NCBI GenBank assembly: GCA_038380435.1 | Contig: JAWZYU010000017.1 | Location: 21,451,283-21,515,282 of the forward strand | Direction: 5' to 3' | Length of the DNA stretch: 64,000 nucleotides | Source: Ryuthela nishihirai | Taxonomy: Eukaryota; Arthropoda; Arachnida; Araneae; Heptathelidae | Shown: positions 49,048 to 59,500 of the stretch, in pieces | How positions within the stretch are numbered: position 1 is the first letter of the stretch | How the letters are laid out: every line of letters starts with the position of its first letter | The notes under the pieces: model-generated | What the model saw: the letters and a program-made list of their open reading frames with translations, nothing else | Database searches by the model: none | What the model was told of the DNA's origin: nothing | Program-made: the position numbers and the translations under genes

Positions 49048-49474
49048 AACGGTCGGCCGCTAGAGATACAAGAACGTCCCTTATGCTTCGAAAACCTATT
49101 TGGAATAACAGTGAACTTTATTAAAAAATATTGCACAAAATGATTAAGTGAGGGGGGGATATTAGAATTTCTTTCAACTTCATTAGGTTCTTTTCAGTGT
49201 ATTAATTGTAATCGAAAGAATATATTAGTATTTCTCGTTTTAAAATCACTAAAAAACAACTAAGAAGCGTCAAATTGCTTTTTATCTCGTCCTTTCTATT
49301 GTTTTTTGTTTTTTTTCTTATTTTTACGTCTATCTTCCTATTGATTTTCGTTCGTCCTTTGTCTGTTTCTCAGTTTGTGGATTTGACAAAACAGTTGTTT
49401 CGCCGATTTAGGTTGTTTTCTTTCGAGCGTAAGAAGATTGTGATTATTATTTCGAAAGCGAGAAGATAAAGATT
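49048..49474. other. Intergenic, no gene seen
   Basis: A CpG-bearing segment (CGGTCGGCCGCTAGAG) at 49051, then T-rich sequence. The frame 49275-49469 encodes a hydrophobic Phe/Leu-rich run that reflects the T-rich base composition. Confidence 0.45.
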
Positions 49475-51240
49475 TATATGTTATTTGACACACATATCAT
49501 TACGTTTGTCCAATTCAATGATTCATGTGTCAAATGAATTCAAGGTTCAAGGTCTTGCAAATTCATGGTGAATTAGCCTCCAATGAGGGGTTCCCTACAG
49601 CAATCACAACAGAAGGGCGAGGTCAAATAAATAGTAATAAAAGTTAAGTTTGGAAAAACTTAATGCTTTATATGTCAAATGAAAGCTTGTGACACGGGTA
49701 GGTGCCATTAACTATAAAACATTGACCCCCCCCCCATCCATTCTTCTCCCTAAAAAAGTGATATATAAAAACGATTGTTCTCCTATATCTCTGGAAAGCG
49801 AGTGCTGAAAGTAACAAGCTATGCCTCAAATGAGAGCTTGTGGTGGGGAAGTATCATAAGATATAAAAAGTTGACCCCCCATGCTTTCTTCCTCCTTGAA
49901 GAAGAAGAAATATGGAAACGATTATTTTGCTCTATCTTCGGTACGCAAGGGAGAAAGTAACGGGCTATTCGCCAAATGAAAGCTTCTGACATGGGTAGTA
50001 TAGGTTGCAAAAATTTCACCCCTTATTTACTCCCCGTAAAAAGGGGGAAATTGAAAGTGATTGTTCCACTATATTTTCAGAAAGTGAGGATCGAACAAGT
50101 TTTATGGCAAATGAAAGCTTGTGACGTGGGAAATGTTGCAGACAATAAAAATTTCAATTTCTTCACTCCCGAAAAAATGAAAATGTGAAAGTCATTCTTG
50201 TACTACATTTTCAGAATGCAAGACCCTACAATGATGAGTGAGGTGTCAAATGAAAGCTCATATGAGGACCGTCGTAGACAACTGCGAATTATGCCCTCCA
50301 CTATTCTCCCCTCCCCACAAAAGAGAAGTAAATTTAAGGGGGTCGACCCCCTAATTTTTAATTATTTATATCTCAAAGCTTGTGACATCTCCAAAGTCAT
50401 GGGCTACCTCAAACACGACTCCAAGGAAAGCAGGGAGCAAATATGCCATCGGTATTTATGAGTCATATATCAAATGAACGTTTCTGAAGGTAGCTGTTTT
50501 TAGTGACAATGAAAACAATGTAAACGAAATTAAAAAAACAACTTATTTTCCTATGTGCTCCCTAAAAAGTTGATAATGAACATAAAACATATCGATGGAC
50601 TGATTGCATCATTGATACGTTTTAGATTTATTTTCTACTTTTTAGGTAGCATAGAGAAATATTATTTCTTAAATTTTTTAATTTATGTTCTTTTTTTACG
50701 TATCTTTTTAATTACTTTTCGCTTTTCCTTTATTGGTTTGTCAGTTTGCCGATATGATGAAAACAGTTGTTCAACCATATCTTTTGAACTCGAAGGACAA
50801 AATTAATTATTCATGTATCAAAGGAAAGCTTGTGAAATGGAGAGTGCAGTAAGCTACAAAAAATTTACCCCCATGCTTTGTTTTCTCCCTAAAAAAGGGA
50901 AATGTGAAAACGATTGTTCTGCTGCATCTTCTGAATGTAAGGACCAAAAGTAATGGCTATGTGTCAAATGAACGCTTGTAATAGGGGGAGTGTCACATAT
51001 CACAAATATTTACCCTCATGCTTTCTTCTCTGTCCCAAAATATGGAAAAATATGCGAAGAATTGAATCTTTCGAAAGTGGGGGCTGAATTTAACAACCTA
51101 TATGTCAAATGGAAGCATGTGATGTGGAGAATGTTATGGACAAAAAAAAATATCACCCCACTCATTGTGTTCCCCTCTAAAATAGAGAAAATCAGAAAGT
51201 CGTTCTGATATAAAATAATTCTTTTACTATACCTTTTGAA
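49475..51240 (+). repeat. ~140-bp tandem (minisatellite-like) array
   Basis: The core CAAATGAAAGCTTGTGAC recurs with variation at about 49677, 49828, 49973, 50108, 50248, 50473, 50819, 50965 and 51105. Neighbouring spacings are mostly 135-151 bp. Each unit then shows a TACAAAAATTTACCCC-like word, a CTCCCTAAAAAAG word and a GATTGTTCT...ATCTTCTGAA word. Frames at 49775-50461 and similar are by-products. Units around 50380-50800 are more broken. Confidence 0.85.
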
Positions 51241-52784
51241 CGCGAGGTAATCTGTAGAACGATTTTAATTTGATAAGTATAAAGTCATTTAGCAAATTAA
51301 TCCATAAATCTTTGTGAAAAGATGATTAAGGTGTAATATATGATAGAATTAATCTATTGTTAAGCTGTCTAACATATCCTGCTGTTATCATAGTGGTTTC
51401 GTAAATGGCTTTTTTTTATTTTTACTAGTACCACAGCTAGGATTGGAGTGAGTTGTGCAGTAAGGAAATTTGATTTCCTAAAAATAGTTATTTGTGTGGC
51501 TAACAAATCCATCTACAGATCACCCGGAAACAAGAAATAGCATTCAATAAGTGAATAAACCTTTAATTTGTTTGATTTATTTAGCATAATCGATCGTTTA
51601 TAGAAATTTCAGGGCAGTTGTAAATTTCAGTGTTGCTATGTTTAACGTTATGAAAAGGAGAGAATTATATAGTTTATATTTGCCCGTATTTACCCTCACG
51701 TGACATTTAATACAATTTCAAGTACAACTTGCTGAATACTGTGTCGCCTAAGAAATTCAGCTCGCCACAGCTAAAATATGAAGCGGCAAGGCATGATCGC
51801 GTCCGTTGTACTTTTAACGTAGTAAGATGTGCTTTACATGCGGCATCTTGAAGCGATAGGAACGGCTAGCCTCACGATTGCAACGAAGTTTTAAAAGTTT
51901 TTTTCTCAGTATAACAACTTTCTTTTGCACAGTGTAGTTAAGACGAGAATTTTTAAGAGTAATATTTAAAATTTTAGATTCTACTCAAATAAAAATAAAT
52001 TACTGAGGCTTTGTTTTTACGTTTAAGAACATTCAAGTCTAATATGCATTGTGGGTACGGTAAAGCTGTTATTGGTTCCTGTCAACTCCATGACCTATGT
52101 TCCAGTACTTACGGTAATAAAATGCTGTGGCATTCAGCACGGGATGGTAACAGCGTTTAACAATCCTTCATCCTTTCCTGGACCACTTTGTAAAAGGGGT
52201 CTCAGCCCCTTTATCATCTGGTCCAATCGCAAAATTCAATTTTGGGCGCTGTAAGCAACAACTGGCGGGACCAAGACAGTAAAGTGCTGGTTATCCCACA
52301 TTTTCGGCGTTTAGGCTTAATGGCTCGCAGGCCGCCTAAATTCGTTGAAAAATGAAAAAAAAAAAAGCGAAGGGAAGCTGCTACGTCGTAAAAAGTGTTA
52401 GAGTTCTATCTAGCACACCATGATGGAGGGTGAAAAATATGTTTTTTTTTGGAACATGCTGTAAGTTGGTGTCAATAAGGTAGATTTTAGCGCTTACGTT
52501 ACACAACGTAGAGTACCTACCTAGGAAATGGGATGGACTGTAGTTAAAGGTATGAGATTGAGATAGTTAAAAATTTTTAATGGTGTGGGGGAGGAGGGGT
52601 CTGGGGTATTGAATAGGGGTGGAAATTTGTGCCCTGTGCAAACTGTATTCCTTGTGAATTAAAGGATATTTGATACCATAATTTTTTTTCCCTTATAGTG
52701 AGAGGTAAGGGGGTTATGGGGGTCTGTTTATGACCAATTGATATATTCAGAGTGGTGAAGTGGGGGGTTGTGGGTTGAGAGGGG
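51241..52784. other. Intergenic, no gene seen
   Basis: AT-rich with a GC-richer patch near 52040-52340. It includes short direct/inverted words (GGACCACTTTGTAAAAGGGG / TCAGCCCCTTTATC) but no supportable gene. Confidence 0.45.
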
Positions 52785-52902
52785 GTAATAAAAATTTGAA
52801 TTATTTGGTAGGTTAGAGCATTTTAATACAGAATAATCATGATACGAATAATTTGCAGTATTAAAATGATCTAACCTATCGTTTAATTCAAATTTTTATT
52901 AC
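52785..52902. repeat. Foldback 1 (45-bp arms)
   Basis: Arms 52785-52829 and 52858-52902 pair at about 40 of 45 bases. The loop is AGAATAATCATGATACGAAT... It lies next to foldback 2, which has a near-identical loop. Confidence 0.85.
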
Positions 52903-52938
52903 TTGAAGTAAATTTTATAACTTGAAGATGTGACAAAT

Positions 52939-53197
52939 AACATACGTATTAATATGTGACGTTTGGACTCGCCAATTGTAATAGAAGCCTTTCCTTGATA
53001 TCCTTGTATATTACAAAGGCAATTTAAAACGTTATAATTGGCTAAACAAGAAAGAATGATCATGATACTAATAACTTGTATCCTTGTTTAGCCAATTACA
53101 ACGTTTTAAATTGCTTTTGCAATTTATAAGGATATCTACGCCATAAGACTTCTATTACAATTGGCGAGTCCAAACGTCACATGTTAGAACATATGTT
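52939..53197. repeat. Foldback 2 (~112-bp arms)
   Basis: Arms about 52939-53050 and 53083-53197. They include the perfectly paired GTGACGTTTGGACTCGCCAA block with its continuation TTGTAATAGAAG, and CAATTTAAAACGTT. The loop GAATGATCATGATACTAATA closely matches the loop of foldback 1. Confidence 0.88.
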
Positions 53198-54455
53198 ACA
53201 TCACGTGTTATTCGAAGAGTTTACCAAAGAGCCAATCAAACGATCACTTCAGCGCTCTGATACATAAAGAGTAATGCGGTTTGTTTTGATCGAACGGCCA
53301 TCAATTTTCTTCGTTTTAAAAAAATATACTTGTTCAAGCGTTCTCTAAGTTTTACTAGTTCAGTTAAAATACTTAGGAATAATGTGCATTTGAATGGTAA
53401 AATCATTGCATAAATGCTTCTATGTTTAAAAGTCATTGAAAAGCGAAAGGTCCATAGAGAGGAATATCGTTCCCAGCGCCTTCTACTGGTATGGGACACT
53501 TTTTCTGCCAGATTTTAATAGGCAAATACCACACTATACTTATAGGCACTATGGTTTTAGTAATGCCTGTATTTTAAATACTATGGTTATACAGAATTTA
53601 GTAACTGTTCACCAAATGTATAACACTAAATTTACGCGACAATACTGCCAACACTTTACTGATTCGTTCTCACTTGGCCTCCGCTCATTAGGGGCGTTTT
53701 TTATAATGCGGCGACCGAATCATTAGATACGAATAGTAGAAGTCAAAGCACAGAGATGGGATACAAAGATTCATACTCACGAAATTCATCACTTTACGGA
53801 TTCGTTCTCACTTGGCCTTCGCTCATCAGGGGCATGTTTTATAATGCGGCAGGCGGTGTACTGTTGATCTATAGATAGAATATCTTAATAATACCATTCG
53901 GAAAAAACGAAAAAGTAAAATGTACTGGCTGTTCCAATTCCGAAACAGCCAATACGCCATACTTTTCTAAAGGCCACACTTCGACCAGCGCCCGCCACTT
54001 GGGACACAAAAAGTTTTTTAGTGGCAAATAATATAATAGAGTAACAAGAAGTAAATATCTAGTTAACATTTAAGATTTAATATGGTCTAAAATTTTGTGA
54101 ACATTTACTATTTTTGGGAAACAAAAAGTTTTTTTAGTGGCAAATAGTATAATAGACTAACAAGAAGTAAATATCTATTTAACACTTTAAGATTAAATAT
54201 GGTCTAAAATTTGGTGAACATTTACTATTGTTGAGAAACGAAAGTAATTTTTTGTATGCATATTTTCATTAAATTTGGTAAGCAATTAAATACAAGCCTA
54301 AAAATATTAGTATTTGGAATATAACACCAGATTTCCTCTTTTTTTAGTTAAAAAAAATTCATGAAATCGAAATATTCACGCAATGAAATTAATTCGAAAT
54401 TGTGTGGTTCCTAAGTGCGAAAGCATGCTAAATCTTGTACTCAACTAGACAAATA
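53198..54455. other. Intergenic with short repeats, no gene seen
   Basis: 53640-53720 and 53775-53870 are direct repeats of each other (TTCGTTCTCACTTGGCCT, AGGGGC...TTTTATAATGCGGC). Their ends resemble the ~88-bp unit of repeat A (GGGGC..TTTATAATxCGG..GGTGTACTGTT). 54010-54110 and 54125-54230 are another direct duplication (AAGTTTTTTAGTGGCAAATA...). Confidence 0.55.
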
Positions 54456-54457
54456 TA

Positions 54458-55930
54458 CAGGGTGGTTATAATTAAACTGACAGTACTCAGAGCGATGAAG
54501 AGAAGGATCTACTCGACGGATCGCAGCGAAAAGTGGTGGATAACTTAATAATAAACAAGGGTAGAGAATTTGCGAATAAAAAAAACAGTGTTTGTGCCAC
54601 CAGGTGGCGTGGGTGCGCTAAAAACTTTATGGAACATGTTAATTTCTCGTAACATTATGCGAATCACACGTGAGAGTCGCATGAGGCACACTATAAAATG
54701 TGATTCGTTAGAAGGAACCTTGGGTATCTGTAAGAAGGAGCAAGCTTTGATTGTGAAAATCTTTTGCCAAAACGGCAGTAATGCTGCCGCTGCATTACGC
54801 GAATATCGTCGTCTTAAAGATATAAGGAAATGACCTTTGTCACTAAATGGATTGAAGAATATCATACAGATATTCGAAGAAACAGGCAAGTTAGTTGTGG
54901 CTCCAGATAGAGGCCAGCGGCCTGTTGCAGAAAGCAATGTGGCTGTGGTTGCATTTACCCTTGCAGAAATTCAGTCGCAATTGTTAGATTCAGTCGCCTT
55001 GCAGAAATTCAATCGCCAGAGTTAGTGCGAGACAGGTATCTTAACAACTGCATCTTCTGGGGTCAACTCTCTGTAAAATTATACTGTCTATCCTGATATG
55101 GTATCCTTATAAAATTCACAGGGTGCAGCAGCTGCAACCATGTGACCCTGACCAGCACACCGACTTCGCTTTGCGATTTCTGGCGAGGATGCAACCCAAC
55201 ATCATGTGGTCTTCAAAAGTCTTATTGACTGATGAGGCGCATTTTTCCCTACATGGAGCAATAAATATGCACAACTGCCGAATATGGGGACCTACATATT
55301 CACATGATGTGCATGATGTGCCCATTGAGGTGTGCCCTACACTCCGACTATGCAACTATATGGTGCGGGTTTACTGCAAACTTTAAATTTGGACCATTTT
55401 TTGTTGAGTTAATCATGCCTCAAGGCCTGTGTTTCGATCGGTGAATGGACCACGTTACACAGATATTCTCTGCCGCAAGATTTTTCCGGCTTTGCAAGAA
55501 AGAAATTGCTTAGACTCCATAACCTTCATGCAAGATGGGGCGCCATCCCATATTGCACGTTCGGCAACGCAATTGTTGAGTACCACATTTGGTGAGGACA
55601 AAATAATTTCTCGAACGTTTTCCAATGCTTTGCCACCACGTTTCCTCGACCTAAACCCATGCGATTTTTGGTTATGGAGTTATTTGAAAAGCTGAGTTTA
55701 CCAAGGCAATATTGAATTGCTTGCTGAACTTCAGGCAAGAATAACACAGCATGTTGCAGCCATTCCCTGAGATATGTTTCAAGCAACTGTGGACCATGCC
55801 GTATTACATTTCCAGCACATTTTGCATACGAATGGTTTACATATTGAGAATCTTGATTTGTAATATAAGGTTATGTTTGTTCAACTTGGTATTTTCTTTA
55901 TTTTATCGCACCCTCACCAAATCCTGTAGA
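54458..55930 (+). mobile_element. IS630/mariner-superfamily transposon, decayed
   Basis: The left end is TACAGGGTGGTTATAATTAA at 54456. The right end lies near 55898-55930, where GGGTGCGATAAAATAAAG is read on the other strand; both begin with GGGTG. It contains a multiply frameshifted transposase. The edges are approximate. Confidence 0.7.
54570..55850 (+). pseudogene. Transposase relic (DDE_3-like with N-terminal helix-turn-helix)
   Basis: The HTH part is QALIVKIFCQNGSNAAAALR and then LKNIIQIFEETGKLV, GQRPVAESNVAVV. The middle is IHRVQQLQPCDPDQHTDFAL in a shifted frame, then KVLLTDEAHFSLHGAINMHN. The C-terminus is RYTDILCRKIFPALQERNCL, ITFMQDGAPSHIA and LDLNPCDFWLW. The candidate catalytic acids TDEAH, QDGAP and PCDFW are all present, with 42 residues between the last two. 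At least four frame breaks or stops (near 54833, 55025, 55386, 55696) inactivate it. Confidence 0.88.
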
Positions 55931-56556
55931 GCAGCACGCTGCCCTTAACCTTAGTGGTTGGTAGGGACGCCCGCTTCAGATGTGGGGCCCTGAATCATTT
56001 CTTTTGTTATTATTCCATTCATTCAAATATATCTATTTGTATTAAATATTTGTGATAATTAAAGTAACAGTTATATAACAGAAAATGTATATAGTACTCT
56101 GCTACAGCTATTCAATTAATAGCCGAAAAAAATATTTTTATTAAATCTAAATAATGTAAATGCACTTTTCGGAATATAAAATTTATAGTAGAAATAGCAA
56201 ATATTACAGTACAAACGAGCAAAGCAAGCGAAAACTAGGCTTGATTGTAGCAGTAGAAGTTTGTTTTGGAAATATCAACATGGACACCACCCTTCCTGCG
56301 GCATCATGATCTTGGAAGGGAAAGCGTATTACGGCATTTCTCATTCTCACCTCCGTGTATTAATGTATCCATATCATAATTGAGAATTTTCTTTAAAAGT
56401 AGGAAAGCGTAACTGGCAATAAAGGAATCGAAATGAATAATAAACAAGAGCGAGGTAATTTCGATTTTGTCATCTGTCTTGAAGTGATGTTTGTGTTAAC
56501 TTAAAGACTATGCAAGAATATGTGATATAATACAATCATTATTATATTTTTTGACA
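55931..56556 (+). promoter_or_regulatory. CFAP20DC-like 5' flank
   Basis: The promoter and any 5' UTR of the plus-strand gene starting at 56560 should lie here or further left. TTTTTTGACAG immediately before AAATG at 56557 looks like an acceptor, which would imply an upstream non-coding exon. No promoter motif is clear. Confidence 0.35.
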
Positions 56557-56559
56557 GAA

Positions 56560-56580
56560 ATGTTTCGACATACTTTCCAG
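56560..56580 (+). CDS. CFAP20DC: CFAP20DC-like coding exon 1
   Basis: Seven codons, ATG TTT CGA CAT ACT TTC CAG, followed by donor GTTAAT. The MF...Q start and QG junction match the family. Confidence 0.65.
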
Positions 56581-59500
56581 GTTAATTGGTTTTATTGATA
56601 TTCAGTAATCTGAAATATATTTTCGTATATAGCCTTATAAAAATATTTATGTTTTTAACAGAATATTTAGAGTACACTTGTAATGTGTTTTCAAACATTG
56701 TTATTTGCATTTCAAGAAAACGGATTAAGTTTAATATTAGAAAAATACTGTCCTTCAGTGGCTCTTATTTGTATCTCTCTCTATGAGAGTGCTAATCACC
56801 AAAGTTGTTGCTTTTTTCTCGTGCTAGCGGCGAAATATTTCTATTTTTCATATTCTCAACTAAAAGACACGATGACCAAAATTGAGAAATGCACGAATTA
56901 ATTAATTTAAGAATTAAAAACTTATGTTATTTAATGTTTATCAAAATTGTAAATGACAAAAATATTAATTGATCGAAAAGTTTTATCACAGCTTAATATA
57001 GCTTTGTCAGAGGATTCCTGTAATTTTTTTTAATGTGCTCTCTAAATATACAATTATAGTAAAAGTCTGGAATGAAAATATTTCCATATCTTCTGAATAA
57101 CAAAATCTGTGATACAGCTATACTTAAAACATGAAAAATGGTACAGCATATGCTGACCCTTATTATATCGAGAAAGAAATACAGTGTAAAATGGTTAACA
57201 CAAAAATCAGGGGACCAGTATAAATATTTCATGGTATCTGGAGTCTAAGCTCATCCAGCCTTCATTAAAAATGCTGTACTCAATCAAGATTAAAATAGTT
57301 GACAATCTAAATGAAGTGCAGGAAGTTACCATAATAATCAGCATATAAAATTATTATTAACCTATATCCAAGGTGTTGAGTCAAAAATACACTAATGTAT
57401 TTACAACTGTTAAATGATTAACAGGAAATTTGAAGCTGTCCAAATTTTATCAAACAGTGGTTGGGATTTTGTCTGTTGATCCTTGGTAAATTTCATGTTA
57501 TCCAAGGAATTTTAAATAGAATTTTATTCAGATAGTAGAATATTTTCTTTTTTGTATTATGCATTTCACATTGAAAGAATTTCCATGTGAAAATATTGTC
57601 ACTAGAATGAACCAAGCTTTAGTTTCATGCTAACTGATATTTTGCATTATCCATTGTCATGTTAAGTGTTTTTAACCATTTCTTTATTTTATAAACTTCT
57701 AAGGATGTGATAAATCTAAAATATTGTAAAAACATTACAAGCCAACATTTAATAGCAGTAAAGGGAAAAGCCGTCCCGTGTCCGAGTGGTTAGCGCGCTT
57801 GGCTACTGATCTAAGGGACCTGGGTTCAAGCCCCGGATTATGGCATGGATGTTCGTATTGTTTTCTGCTGAGGTCCTGCCATCCTCTCAGATCTTTTACT
57901 GTGGCATATAAACTGACAGGCTCCTGTCAGACCTCTGTAGCAAGCAGCTGCTTGAGGGGGTATTTATTTTTATTTATTATTTTTAAAGGGAAACAAAATT
58001 TTATTTTTCTAGCCCAGCAGTAATTATCATAAGTATAATTTCAAGTATTTTTATGTGCATATTTTTAATTAAATGCTATTCATCCAAATAATTTTGATTT
58101 TTTTTTTCTATGAAAAAAAAAGTATTACTGAGTTGTAATACAAATTGCATGTTGTTACTAAACATAACATTTTAGTAATGTTAACTTTACATAGATATTA
58201 TTAGTAACATCGTGACAATGACTTTTTTTTAATAACATAAATTTTTAGTTGACATTGATTTTCCAAATATGTAAGTGGAAAATTATTGTTTTCAGTGCAC
58301 TATATTTTCTTTACATATTTTTATTTGTATGCCTCTTTTTGAAAACTGAAATTTTCTTTAAAACCTGAAATTTTCTCTCTTTCACAGAGAGGTAAGTGTT
58401 ACACTTACCCCTCTCTGTGGGCTCTTAAATGCCACAGTAAGTTATAAGCAATGGTGTGTCATGGTGCTGCCATGTCAGTAACACTATGAAACCACATAGC
58501 TCTGGCAGGGAGAATCCATCCTAGAATCTGGAGGGTTAATGTGCACAAAAGTATGTTTTCTTGTTTATCAGCCAAACAGTGGCAGTGTGATTATATGGAC
58601 TAAACATGACCACAATAAAAATGAAAATATTTAATGCTAACAATTGAGTATAGCCAAAATATTATTGTTGCTAAATAATCAGTTGTGAAACAAGCCAGAA
58701 TCCTTAACTGGCATAGTGGTTAGGAAGCTAGCAGCTGTTGCAGAAAGGTGAAATTTGTGTGTTGTGTTAGCTCTGAGGCAGTGGTCAGTAGTGACCTTGG
58801 TCTCAGTAGAGCATGTCCTTGTATGAGAAGGCATGTAAAAGCTAGGAGTAGCTTGTAGGATTTTTCTCTGTCCTATATGTTGCAAATAAAAGGAAAAGCA
58901 CAAAAACAAAGTAGCAGAAAAAATAGGCTGATAACACCTTTGATGAGATAAAAATCATGAAACTGGGTAAAGTTAATTGGCATTGCAGAACATTCAAAAC
59001 AAATGAACACAGAATAAAATTGAAACGTTTTTTAAACAGTTTTTAAAGATAACTTTGTCAAACTGACAAAACAGTAATTGGATAAAAGTAGAATCATAAT
59101 AAAAAAAACATGAAAAGATCACAGCCTAATTTATATAAAATTATGAAAATTTGCAAATAAGTAAGAGCATTTTATAATATTCAGTATGTATACCTGGATT
59201 CAAGTAACACTTCCTATAACAGAAAGCTGGAGGACCAAATTTATGATGTCACTTAAGTAGTCATACTATGTAGTTACTTATATTTTTTATTCTAATATTA
59301 TTACTGGTGGTTATCTATAAATATATTTTATTTAGGAAAAAATTTATTTTAATTAGCATTATGATATTTGAAAATAAATATGAATAAGTTTCTTTCTAAA
59401 TAAAATATATTTATAGATAATCATTAGTATAAAGATTAGCCCAAGAGTTCACCAGTAATAATATTAGAGTCAAAAATATAAGAAATATCTATATGGTAAG

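Noticed and set aside
49775..50461. Series of 60-87 codon ORFs as a candidate small-protein cluster
   Set aside because: They lie in the ~140-bp tandem array and follow its units. There is no conserved peptide across units and no codon pattern.
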